Shown here in pieces: positions 7,132-14,774 of a stretch of DNA of 18,299 nt. The stretch lies in contig JBMFWA010000024.1 of the NCBI GenBank assembly GCA_049965715.1, positions 1 through 18,299 on the forward strand, in the 5' to 3' direction. Under the pieces are notes generated by a model. It had not been told where the DNA came from. It saw only the letters and a program-made list of their open reading frames with translations, and did not search any database. The first letter of the stretch is position 1. Each line of letters starts with the position of its first letter. The position numbers and the translations under genes were made by a program. Origin of the DNA: JAKAFX01 sp049965715 (GTDB lineage: Archaea > Thermoplasmatota > Thermoplasmata > Thermoplasmatales > Thermoplasmataceae).

Positions 7132-8121
7132 ATGCCACGCATATCGGTGATCATCTCAGCGCATGACAGGAAGCAGTACGTGACAAAGGCAGTGGATTCT
7201 GTTCTTGCACAGGATATTAACAGGTCCGACATTGAGATAATAGTGGTGAAGAACTTTCATGACAGTGAGGTTGACGGATACCTTGAGAAGAATGGAGTGG
7301 TCTCCATATTCACGGATGAGAAATTCCTGTCCAGGAAGATGGTGACAGGATCAAGATCAAGCACAGGCGATCTGCTGTTCTTTCTTGACGATGACGATCT
7401 TTTCGCAGCCGGTAAAATTGCAGCAGTGAGCGGGATATTCATCACAAGGAAAGATGTGTCAATGGTCCACGACAGCAACACCGCAATTGATGATGCTGGA
7501 AAGCCGGTGGAGTCCGGTGCTGTGGTATCCTTCGACCAGGACCTGTACCTGAACAGGAATTCCCCAATGAGGGATTTCGGTAAAGCGCTCACATACAGGA
7601 GCGACTGGTACATCAGCTGCATGTCGTTCAGAAGGGATGTTTTTGAAAAATTCGAGGATGAACTGTGGAACGTTGAGAGAAGCGTGGACAAGTTTCTGTT
7701 CTATATGGCCCTTGCCAGAGGGGAAACTGTTGCCATAATACACAACAGGCTGACATACTACAGGATACACGACAGCCTCACCACGGTGAACCTTTCAATG
7801 AGGGATTTCTTCATGAACAAGTCATCGTTTTATGTCAAATCATCCGAGACGATGCGGAAAATTCTCGAACTGTCCCATCAGCCGGAAATGAATGAGATTC
7901 TCTCCTATAACGTATATCATGCTGATCTTCTTGCAAGATTCTTCACCTTTGGAAAGAGGACAGGTTTTCATGACTTTGTCCAGCTGCTGAGATACCACAG
8001 AAGGATTGGGAACGATGCATCCCTTTCATGGGCAGGTCTCTCACTCATCTCGGGATTTTCCATGGGTCTTGCCAGATACATATACTACCGTAACTACAGG
8101 AAAACATACCTGATCAATTGA
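7132..8121 (+). CDS. family 2 glycosyltransferase
   Basis: This 329-residue GT-A enzyme would transfer a sugar from a nucleotide-sugar donor, probably at the cytoplasmic face of the membrane. The N terminus has the classic GT2 opening PRISVIISAHDRKQYVTKAV, then IEIIVVKN, then the metal/nucleotide-binding DXD cluster in GDLLFFLDDDD (D86-D89). A later CMSFRRDVFEKF and ...VDKFLFYMAL correspond to the acceptor-side ED-containing region. The C-terminal 90 residues are basic and partly hydrophobic (LISGFSMGLARYIYY), possibly membrane-contacting, but there is no clear transmembrane helix. All expected catalytic features are present, in contrast to the related protein at 2638-3666. It sits downstream of the GmhB-like phosphatase and surface-protein genes, so glycosylation of surface components is the natural reading. 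Donor and acceptor cannot be told from sequence. Confidence 0.88.
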   Translation: MPRISVIISAHDRKQYVTKAVDSVLAQDINRSDIEIIVVKNFHDSEVDGYLEKNGVVSIFTDEKFLSRKMVTGSRSSTGDLLFFLDDDDLFAAGKIAAVSGIFITRKDVSMVHDSNTAIDDAGKPVESGAVVSFDQDLYLNRNSPMRDFGKALTYRSDWYISCMSFRRDVFEKFEDELWNVERSVDKFLFYMALARGETVAIIHNRLTYYRIHDSLTTVNLSMRDFFMNKSSFYVKSSETMRKILELSHQPEMNEILSYNVYHADLLARFFTFGKRTGFHDFVQLLRYHRRIGNDASLSWAGLSLISGFSMGLARYIYYRNYRKTYLIN

Positions 8122-8138
8122 TTCCATGGCAGTGCGAA

Positions 8139-8148
8139 TCATAAACAT
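8139..8148 (+). promoter_or_regulatory. TATA box of ThyX-like gene
   Basis: TCATAAACAT lies about 46-55 bases before ATG 8194 but only 13-22 before ATG 8161. Transcription would start about 25 bases downstream, near 8168, which favours translation from 8194. Confidence 0.35.
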
Positions 8149-8193
8149 TAATTCCAGCAGATGCTATCATGCATCATCAGGAAAGGTATTCAC

Positions 8194-9762
8194 ATGGAAG
8201 GTTTCTCTAACTGCGACAGGAATGTGTTTCTCATCAAGCTGGGCAGGATGATCGACAGGGGAGCCCTCATGTCGAGATACAGCAGGACTTCGGAACTCGA
8301 CATCAGAACGGTATATGAGAAGGAGTTTCTGAACAACGACAAGAGGGGTGAGGAATTCTATCGGAAGGTTTTTCTCGAGTACGGGGATGAATCCGTATCG
8401 GAGCTGGTGACCGCCCAGATCGGGATGCAGAACATATCAAACCTCATCACATGGTATATCGAAGGAAGCAGGATAGGCCTCTCCTTTCTTGAGAAGTCCT
8501 CGAGATATGTGAAGTACGAGAATTCAGAAAGCATGTTCCTGCATGCTGCCGATGCAGGCATCACCGGTGATCTGGCACAGGAGTATGACAGACTCTGCAG
8601 GAACCTGTTCGGTCTGTATGAGAGGGTCCTGTCCGCTGCGGAGGAATACTACAGATCACGGTTCCCAATAGAGGGATTCACCTTCAGGGACGCGTCTTCG
8701 ACAGAAGAGGTGCCGTTTTCTCTCATTAAGGATGAGAAGAGCGCAAGGTCTGCCAGGAATGCATACAGCAGGTCAGTGCGGGCAAGGGCGCTGGACGAGG
8801 CAAGATCCTGCCTGCCGGTCAGCACGATCACCAACCTCGGGATCTCCGGCAATGCAAGATCCTTCATATACATGGTGCAGAAGCTGAAAGCCATGAGGCT
8901 TCCGGAATTCCAGAGGATATCCTCTGATCTGTACGATGAATTGAGATCAGAGTTCCCCAATCTCATGGATAATGCCACAAACAGTTACGGCGCCAGGATG
9001 ACTGAATACCTCATTGAGCGGAATGACAGACCGAGAACCTTCAGTTCATCGGAAAATTCCACGGAGGCAAGGATCATGGATTTCAGGAACGAGGATGAGG
9101 AGATACACAGGATATTCTGCGCCCTGAAATTTGACGAGACTGGAGAGATTCCCGGGAACATGGAAAGCGATGCAGAAAGATCATATGTTGATTCGTACAT
9201 CGAAAGGATTCTCGGCATGCGGAAAAACAGGAGAGAGAAGGGTGGAAGATTCTTCGAGATACCGGAGTATCTGTTCCGTGTGACCTGTTCGCTTGGCACC
9301 TTCAGGGAGTTCCAGAGACACAGGGTTCTCACAATCATCAAGAGGGATATCACGCCTGTTTCAGGCTTCTACATACCGGAACCGCTCTCAGAATTCCAGG
9401 ACATCAGGAAGGAATATGTGGAAATGATGAACGGAGCATATGATCTTTGGGATAAAATCCGGCGGATTCATGGCGAAAAGACCTCTCAATACATAGTTCC
9501 CTTTGCATTTTATCAGTCCTTCATTGTGAAGATCAATCTCGAGGAATTATGCTATTTCATAGAGATCAGGTCGGGAAGCTCGGCGCATCCGGAGATCAGG
9601 AAAATAGCCCTGCAGATGTATGACGAAGTCAGAAGGGTCCATCCAGCACTTGGAAGGATCATAAAATTCGCCGATACAGGGGAATATCCTCTGGGCAGAT
9701 TCTCCGCGGAGAAGAAGAGGGAGAGAAAGATGGAAGATATTGAGAAAAATGAAAAAATCTAA
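8194..9762 (+). CDS. tandem-duplicated ThyX-like protein (flavin-dependent thymidylate synthase family)
   Basis: This has 522 residues from ATG 8194 (533 from ATG 8161), about twice the length of ordinary ThyX. Two ThyX-fold repeats are visible. Repeat 1 (about 1-265) has FLEYGDESVSE, then SFLEKSSRY at 97-105 (aligned with the S-x-x-E-x-S-x-R-Y half of the ThyX motif), then CLPVSTITNLGISGNARSF, the usual substrate-binding segment. Repeat 2 (about 290-510) has FREFQRHR at 370-377 (the RHR half), then VPFAFYQSFIVKINLEELCY and SSAHPEIRKIA. Repeat 1 lacks RHR, and repeat 2 has Asp (385) where the conserved Ser of RHR-x7-S should be. ThyX converts dUMP to dTMP with FAD, methylene-tetrahydrofolate and NADPH, but whether this double form is catalytic is uncertain. 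ATG 8194 is preferred because AAAGG lies just upstream and because of the TATA spacing. The 3' end overlaps the convergent gene by 4 bases. Confidence 0.8.
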   Translation: MEGFSNCDRNVFLIKLGRMIDRGALMSRYSRTSELDIRTVYEKEFLNNDKRGEEFYRKVFLEYGDESVSELVTAQIGMQNISNLITWYIEGSRIGLSFLEKSSRYVKYENSESMFLHAADAGITGDLAQEYDRLCRNLFGLYERVLSAAEEYYRSRFPIEGFTFRDASSTEEVPFSLIKDEKSARSARNAYSRSVRARALDEARSCLPVSTITNLGISGNARSFIYMVQKLKAMRLPEFQRISSDLYDELRSEFPNLMDNATNSYGARMTEYLIERNDRPRTFSSSENSTEARIMDFRNEDEEIHRIFCALKFDETGEIPGNMESDAERSYVDSYIERILGMRKNRREKGGRFFEIPEYLFRVTCSLGTFREFQRHRVLTIIKRDITPVSGFYIPEPLSEFQDIRKEYVEMMNGAYDLWDKIRRIHGEKTSQYIVPFAFYQSFIVKINLEELCYFIEIRSGSSAHPEIRKIALQMYDEVRRVHPALGRIIKFADTGEYPLGRFSAEKKRERKMEDIEKNEKI

Positions 9763-10688
9763 AGCCGATCGATGCGCATGCTGTATGCCAGATTCATCTT
9801 CCATTCCTTCATGGATGAGAAGGCATTCATCAGTATCTTTGTGAAGCCCTCAAGATGCATTCTCGGGACTATGACATAATAGCTGAATGTCCTGCCGAAA
9901 AGCTTCTGGGCCATTCCAAGAGGGGCAATTGATCCTTCGGAACATTTGTTGTATATGAACGTTATAATCGGGTTCGAGAATGTGGTTTCATAGATCTTCT
10001 CGCTTCTTGATATTTCCTTTGTATCTATTCCCTCCTTCAGGAGCTGGCTCTTCTCGTAATACACCGCATAGGTTTTCTCCTCCTGAAGGTACTTGACCTC
10101 CCGGACCCAGTTATTGCCAAAGGTTGCTATCACAGGGTCCTTGGTGATTTCCATGAAGTTTGGAGGCACCACGGATTCCACCTCAATGTACTGCAGCGGA
10201 ATCTCCAAAGACAGTTCCTTCAGGCTCTGGATGAGACCTGTTGAATTCCCGAGAAACGGGAACGCAAAATCCTTCAGTTTGTCAACATGACTTGATGCAA
10301 GGGCAGAAAATGCCGCGTGGTCATTGTGATGATACCTGAAGTCGACAAAGAACTTCGTCCCCTTTATTATGATTGAATCAACAACGACCGAGGGGATTGA
10401 TATCAGGTCCTCGAAGAATGCGAGGAGGGATGTGTTCGATATGTCAAGATTCAGAGACCAGGAGTCCCCTATGTGAATGGCATTTCTTCTCTGGAATTCC
10501 CGGATAACATCCTGGTTGGATACATCGGATTTGTTGTTCACAATAATGAAACCGCCTTTACCGGTGATCCTTATCTTTGCAACGGATGTAAGGTCTGCAG
10601 CATTCCAGATGGGCTGGTTATCGATTTCAAAATTGAATGATATTCTACCCCGTTTGTCCAGGGACATGTTCACTTCGTTGATTAACAT
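9759..10688 (-). CDS. uncharacterised protein, possibly lineage-specific
   Basis: I do not recognise a family in these 309 residues. No signal peptide, transmembrane helix, zinc-binding cysteines or nucleotide-binding loop is visible. Only one cysteine is present, near the C terminus (YNKCSEG). The composition is that of a soluble mixed alpha/beta protein with several hydrophobic beta-like stretches (GGFIIVNNK, VVVDSIIIKGTKFFVDF, SYYVIVPR), which could be an effector-binding or beta-barrel scaffold. The start at ATG 10688 is preferred over the TTG immediately before it: a good TATA sequence lies 20-28 bases upstream and no Shine-Dalgarno is present, so the transcript is probably leaderless. 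The gene converges on the ThyX-like gene with overlapping stop codons and is divergent from the thermosome gene (195 bases apart). Codon use resembles its neighbours, with no sign of recent transfer. Confidence 0.72.
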   Translation of the reverse strand: MLINEVNMSLDKRGRISFNFEIDNQPIWNAADLTSVAKIRITGKGGFIIVNNKSDVSNQDVIREFQRRNAIHIGDSWSLNLDISNTSLLAFFEDLISIPSVVVDSIIIKGTKFFVDFRYHHNDHAAFSALASSHVDKLKDFAFPFLGNSTGLIQSLKELSLEIPLQYIEVESVVPPNFMEITKDPVIATFGNNWVREVKYLQEEKTYAVYYEKSQLLKEGIDTKEISRSEKIYETTFSNPIITFIYNKCSEGSIAPLGMAQKLFGRTFSYYVIVPRMHLEGFTKILMNAFSSMKEWKMNLAYSMRIDRL

Positions 10689-10707
10689 CAAAAGAGTAAT
10701 GAGTGGT

Positions 10708-10716
10708 TGATATAAT
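10708..10716 (-). promoter_or_regulatory. TATA box of minus-strand hypothetical gene
   Basis: AATTATATC on the minus strand lies 20-28 bases before ATG 10688, the typical spacing for a leaderless archaeal transcript. Confidence 0.5.
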
Positions 10717-10835
10717 TATTTTCTTTGCGGAATTGCTCCTCAATCTTCATCAGCGCACCTATGATCTCCAATGCTTAACTGCAGCACTTTCTCCAACAGA
10801 ATCATACCCGCCCGAAGAAAGTGATGTAAACAATA

Positions 10836-10876
10836 TTTATATAGAAGAACATATTTACTCAGTCAATCAAAGGTGA
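10836..10876 (+). promoter_or_regulatory. thermosome promoter and Shine-Dalgarno
   Basis: TTTATATA at 10836-10843 is a near-consensus TATA box, with A-rich GTAAACAA just upstream as a possible BRE. AGGTGA at 10871-10876 is a Shine-Dalgarno 7 bases before the ATG. Unlike most genes here, this one appears to have a short leader. Confidence 0.65.
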
Positions 10877-10883
10877 AAATGAA

Positions 10884-12536
10884 ATGATGTCAGGACAGAT
10901 GCCAATACTAATTCTTAAGGAAGGCACAAGCAGAGAACAGGGCAAAAATGCCCAGAAAGCCAATATTGAGGCTGCAAAGGCAATAGCGGATGCAGTCAGA
11001 ACCACGCTGGGCCCAAAGGGCATGGACAAGATGCTCGTGGATTCAATCGGCGATATCGTGATATCCAACGACGGCGCCACCATTCTCAAGGAAATGGACG
11101 TTGATCATCCCACAGCCAAGATGATAGTTGAGGTCGCAAAGTCGCAGGATTCATCGGTAGGCGATGGCACAACATCTGCGGTGATACTTGCAGGCGAGTT
11201 CCTGAAGCAGGCAGAGGTTCTCCTCGATCAGGGAGTCCACTCCACCGTGATTGCAAATGGATACAGGCTTGCAATGAACGAAACGAAGAAGCTTCTGGAC
11301 AGCATTGCGCTCAAGTCTTCGGACGATAACACCCTGAGAAACGTTGCCCTCACGGCACTGGCGGGCAAGAATACTGGAACCTCATATGACTTTTTATCAG
11401 ATCTTGTGGTGAAGGCAGTCAATGCAGTTGCCGAGGAGAGAAACGGCAAGGTTATTGTCGATCCGTCCAACATCAAGGTGGACAAGAAGAATGGCGGCGG
11501 AGTCAATGACACACAGTTCATCAACGGTCTCATCATAGACAAGGAGAAGGTTCATGCGAAGATGCCTTCAGTGGTGAAGGATGCGAAGATTGGCCTCATC
11601 GATTCCGCCCTTGAGATAAAGAAGACGGAGATCGAGGCAAAGGTGCAGATCACCGATCCGTCCAGAATCCAGGATTTCCTGGGGCAGGAATCCGACACGT
11701 TCAAGAAGATGGTCGAGAAGATCAAGAAGAGCGGTGCGAATGTGATACTCTGCCAGAAAGGCATAGATGATCTTGCACAGCACTACCTCGCCAAGGACGG
11801 TATTTACGCCGTAAGAAGAGTCAAGAAGAGCGACATGGAGAAGCTTGCAAAAGCCACAGGCGCAAAGATCGTGACCAACCTTGACGATCTGAACAGCAGC
11901 GTTCTCGGAACAGCGGAGAAGGTCGAGGAGAGAAAGATAGGCGATGACAGGATGACATTCATCACAGGCTGCGCTAACCCCAAGGCCGTCAACATCCTGA
12001 TCAGGGGAGCAACCGATCATGTTGTATCGGAGATTGAGAGATCACTCAACGACGCAATACGCGTTGTTGCAATAACCAAGGAGGATGGCAGCTACTTGCC
12101 AGGCGGCGGGGCAATCGAGTCCGAGCTTTCGATGAAAATGAGGAACTATGCCAATTCCATTGGAGGCAGGGAGCAGCTCGCCATTGAGGCGTTTGCCAAG
12201 GCTCTTGAAATCATTCCAAGAACCCTCGCTGAAAATGCCGGAATGGACTCAATCAACACCCTGATAAAGCTGAAGGCAGAACACGAGAAAGGCCACAGCA
12301 GCTATGGCATCAGCATAGTGGACAACTCTGTGGGCGACATGACCAAGGCCGGAGTCTATGACCCGGTCCGGGTGAAGAAGCATGCCCTGGAATCCGCGGT
12401 GGAGGTGGCGACAATGATACTCAGAATCGACGATGTCATTGCTTCCAAGAAATCCAGTGCCTCCGAGAACCCTGGTGGTGGCGCAGGCGGAATGGGCGGC
12501 ATGGGTGGTATGGGCGGCGGAATGCCTCCGTATTAA
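10884..12536 (+). CDS. thsA: thermosome subunit, alpha type (group II chaperonin)
   Basis: This 550-residue subunit belongs to the archaeal double-ring ATP-dependent protein-folding chaperonin. Family signatures are visible in order: TTLGPKGMDKMLVDSIGDI near 41-59, NDGATILKEMDVDHP, the ATP/Mg motif GDGTT at 93-97, and PGGGA at 406-410. ILRIDDVIAS comes just before a flexible tail of GGM repeats ending MPPY. From memory the N terminus and overall sequence are closer to the Thermoplasma acidophilum alpha subunit than to beta. A beta subunit is not in this window and is expected elsewhere. Two consecutive ATGs begin the frame; the first is placed correctly after the Shine-Dalgarno. The gene is monocistronic or weakly linked to the following thioredoxin reductase, which has its own TATA box. 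Heat induction is typical of the family but is not shown by sequence. Confidence 0.97.
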   Translation: MMSGQMPILILKEGTSREQGKNAQKANIEAAKAIADAVRTTLGPKGMDKMLVDSIGDIVISNDGATILKEMDVDHPTAKMIVEVAKSQDSSVGDGTTSAVILAGEFLKQAEVLLDQGVHSTVIANGYRLAMNETKKLLDSIALKSSDDNTLRNVALTALAGKNTGTSYDFLSDLVVKAVNAVAEERNGKVIVDPSNIKVDKKNGGGVNDTQFINGLIIDKEKVHAKMPSVVKDAKIGLIDSALEIKKTEIEAKVQITDPSRIQDFLGQESDTFKKMVEKIKKSGANVILCQKGIDDLAQHYLAKDGIYAVRRVKKSDMEKLAKATGAKIVTNLDDLNSSVLGTAEKVEERKIGDDRMTFITGCANPKAVNILIRGATDHVVSEIERSLNDAIRVVAITKEDGSYLPGGGAIESELSMKMRNYANSIGGREQLAIEAFAKALEIIPRTLAENAGMDSINTLIKLKAEHEKGHSSYGISIVDNSVGDMTKAGVYDPVRVKKHALESAVEVATMILRIDDVIASKKSSASENPGGGAGGMGGMGGMGGGMPPY

Positions 12537-12548
12537 TCACCATAATAA

Positions 12549-12560
12549 TTTATATTTTTT
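12549..12560 (+). promoter_or_regulatory. TATA box of trxB; T run may also end thsA transcription
   Basis: TTTATATTTTTT lies 22-33 bases before ATG 12582, with no Shine-Dalgarno. The six T's, 19 bases past the thsA stop, could also act as an archaeal U-run terminator, so one element may serve both purposes. Confidence 0.5.
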
Positions 12561-12581
12561 AGCTATCATCTACTGTTGCAT

Positions 12582-13544
12582 ATGGAACTGAACTTAACTC
12601 ATTCTGCAGAAGAGGATACACGGCGGGACTTTGACGTCATAATTATTGGTGCAGGCGCATCCGGTTTTTCCGCAGCGATTTATGCAGTCAGATCGGGTCT
12701 TTCAGCAGTCATTCTGGACAAGTCAGTATCAGGAGGGCTTACCGCAGAAGCTCCACTGGTTGAGAATTATCTCGGCTTCAAGGCAATTCCCGGAATTGAT
12801 CTTGCACGGGAATTTGCAAATCACGCTTCTGAATATGCTCCTGTGAATGAATATACAGAGGTCTATTCAATAAAAAGAAATTCAGAAAAATTCACGGTTG
12901 AGACTAACAAGGGGAATTATACGGGATCATCGGTAATCATAGCGACGGGAACCACTCACAAGCACCTTAATGTACCAGGCGAGAAGGAATATTATGGGAA
13001 GGGTGTATCCTACTGCTCCACCTGTGACGGATACCTCTTCAAAGACAAAAAGGTTGCTGTCATAGGCGGGGGGAATTCCGGTGCCATTGCGGCAATATCC
13101 ATGAGTGAATACACCCGGGAAATGAACATTCTGGAATTTATGCCAAGGTACATGTGCGAAGAAGCTTACATCAACACGATTAAAAACAGGAAAATTCCAT
13201 ACCTGATGAACTCCCAGGTTCTGGAAATTACAGGCAATGGGAAAAAGGTTACCGGTGTACGGTACAGGAACAGGGAAACTGGTAAGGAGGGTGTGGTTGA
13301 AGCTGATGGTGTATTCATCTATGTGGGACTTTTGCCACAGACCGGATTCCTCAAGGATTCCGGAGTGAAATTGAACGACAGGGGATATATAGATGTGGAT
13401 CAGAAGGGCAGGACTTCGGTGAAGGGAATTTATGCTTCTGGCGATGTCACCGGCACAGAGGCACAGATCGCAACTGCGGTGGGCGACGGCTGCCGGGTAT
13501 CAATGACCCTCTACTCTGATCTGCTTAAAGCAGGAAAGAGATAA
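12582..13544 (+). CDS. trxB: thioredoxin reductase family flavoprotein
   Basis: This 320-residue low-molecular-weight thioredoxin reductase has an FAD motif IIIGAGASG (20-28), the redox-active pair C145-S-T-C148 followed by DG, a second dinucleotide fold GGGNSG (162-167), and the C-terminal FAD segment YASGDV. In typical NADPH-dependent enzymes the second fold is followed by an HRRxxxR basic cluster that holds the 2'-phosphate; here the equivalent strand reads ILEFMPRYM (183-191), so that cluster is missing. The T. acidophilum enzyme is reported to share this lack and not to use NADPH (recalled, not checked). The electron donor is therefore unknown; the acceptor is presumably thioredoxin or a glutaredoxin-like protein. 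ATG 12582 is chosen over TTG 12576 because TATA spacing fits a leaderless ATG. It lies 45 bases after thsA, a sensible protein-quality neighbour. Confidence 0.93.
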   Translation: MELNLTHSAEEDTRRDFDVIIIGAGASGFSAAIYAVRSGLSAVILDKSVSGGLTAEAPLVENYLGFKAIPGIDLAREFANHASEYAPVNEYTEVYSIKRNSEKFTVETNKGNYTGSSVIIATGTTHKHLNVPGEKEYYGKGVSYCSTCDGYLFKDKKVAVIGGGNSGAIAAISMSEYTREMNILEFMPRYMCEEAYINTIKNRKIPYLMNSQVLEITGNGKKVTGVRYRNRETGKEGVVEADGVFIYVGLLPQTGFLKDSGVKLNDRGYIDVDQKGRTSVKGIYASGDVTGTEAQIATAVGDGCRVSMTLYSDLLKAGKR

Positions 13545-13609
13545 TTCTGTGATGTCAGAAAGGATGGAATAAGGCAGAACATATCTGTTTCTGATCATCC
13601 TGATAATTG

Positions 13610-13623
13610 TGCAGATATCTGCA
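13610..13623. promoter_or_regulatory. 14-base palindrome upstream of sucC, candidate operator
   Basis: TGCAGATATCTGCA is a perfect palindrome ending 7 bases before the TATA-like stretch of the sucC promoter, a position from which a bound regulator could contact the basal factors. A related CAGA-n5-TCTG arrangement occurs at about 13575-13587 in the same spacer. Confidence 0.45.
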
Positions 13624-13630
13624 AACATTC

Positions 13631-13659
13631 TTATTATTTCCAAATATAACGGCGTGGTG
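13631..13659 (+). promoter_or_regulatory. sucCD-argF promoter and possible Shine-Dalgarno
   Basis: TTATTATTT at 13631-13639 lies 26-34 bases before the TTG start at 13665. GGTGA at 13655-13659 is 5 bases before it. Either leaderless or Shine-Dalgarno initiation is possible. Confidence 0.4.
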
Positions 13660-13664
13660 ACGAA

Positions 13665-14774
13665 TTGAATCTTTATGAATACCTAGGAAAGGACATTTTC
13701 AGACAGAATGGTATACCTGTTCCGGATGGCTATCTTGTTGAGAAGCCTGAGGACGTGAGGAAATATGTGAAGCCTGTCGTGGTGAAATCCCAGATACTTC
13801 TTGGCGGGAGAGGAAAATCAGGCGGAATAAAATTCGCCAGATCTGACGGGGAATTGAAGAATTCCGTACAGGAACTGCTCGGATCTGAGATCCGGGGACT
13901 CAAGGTTACAAAGCTTCTCGTTGAGGATATGATTGACATAAAGAAGGAGATGTATGTCAGTATATCGCTGAACAGGACGGAGCGAAAACCGATGCTTATG
14001 GCCACGACAGAGGGGGGTGTTGAGATCGAATCCCTGCCCCATGAGAAAATCTTCCTGAGACTCATAGACCCCTTGATGGGCTATTCTGATTACATAGGAA
14101 GAGAGGCAGGTTCATTCATGAATCTCTCACCTGAGATATCCAGCCAGTTCAGGGCAATTGTCTCGAACCTCTACAGGATATTTGTCAAGTATGACTGTGA
14201 ACTTGCAGAGATCAATCCTCTGGTTGTCACAGGAACCGGCAGTCTCATAGCTGCAGACGCAAAGGTTGTGATTGATTCTGATTCGCTGTTCAGGCACAGG
14301 GAATTCAATGTGGTCGATCCGGAAAAGACAGAACTTGAATTAGAGGCTCAGTCAAAGGGTTACAGTTTCGTGGAGATGGACGGGCACATTGGCGTGATAG
14401 CCAATGGAGCAGGTCTCACCATGGCAACGCTGGACGCACTCACACTTCATAAGGGGAAACCACGGAACTTCCTGGACCTTGGCGGCACTGATTCCGTGGA
14501 TATTGTGGTCACTGCGTTTGATCTGGTTCTGAAAGCCAATCCGAAGGCTATTCTTGTGAATATCTTCGGCGGAGTGACAAAATGCGATACAGTTGCCAAT
14601 GGAATAGTCGAGGCAAAGAAAAAATTCGATATAAAGCAGCATATAGTGGTGAGGCTCAGCGGCATACATGAGGAGGAGGGGAGGCAGATTCTCAAGGACA
14701 ATGGAATAGATGCCTTTTCAGATATGATGAGCGCAATTGAGACTGTGGTTAAACTTGGGAGTGGATCACAATGA
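13665..14774 (+). CDS. sucC: succinyl-CoA synthetase (ADP-forming) beta subunit
   Basis: The beta subunit carries the ATP-grasp domain and nucleotide site of the enzyme that interconverts succinyl-CoA and succinate with nucleotide phosphorylation in the citric acid cycle. Its 369 residues open with MNLYEYLGKDIFRQNGIPVP, the canonical start of the family, which justifies the TTG codon at 13665. Other signatures are VKSQILLGGRGKSGG (40-54), AEINPLVV (181-188), GVIANGAGLTMATLD and the C-terminal CoA-ligase segment FLDLGGTDS. Length is close to the family norm of about 380-390. The last four bases overlap the start of sucD (ATGA), so the two subunits are translationally coupled in equal amounts. 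A palindrome upstream may be a regulatory site. Confidence 0.96.
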   Translation: MNLYEYLGKDIFRQNGIPVPDGYLVEKPEDVRKYVKPVVVKSQILLGGRGKSGGIKFARSDGELKNSVQELLGSEIRGLKVTKLLVEDMIDIKKEMYVSISLNRTERKPMLMATTEGGVEIESLPHEKIFLRLIDPLMGYSDYIGREAGSFMNLSPEISSQFRAIVSNLYRIFVKYDCELAEINPLVVTGTGSLIAADAKVVIDSDSLFRHREFNVVDPEKTELELEAQSKGYSFVEMDGHIGVIANGAGLTMATLDALTLHKGKPRNFLDLGGTDSVDIVVTAFDLVLKANPKAILVNIFGGVTKCDTVANGIVEAKKKFDIKQHIVVRLSGIHEEEGRQILKDNGIDAFSDMMSAIETVVKLGSGSQ

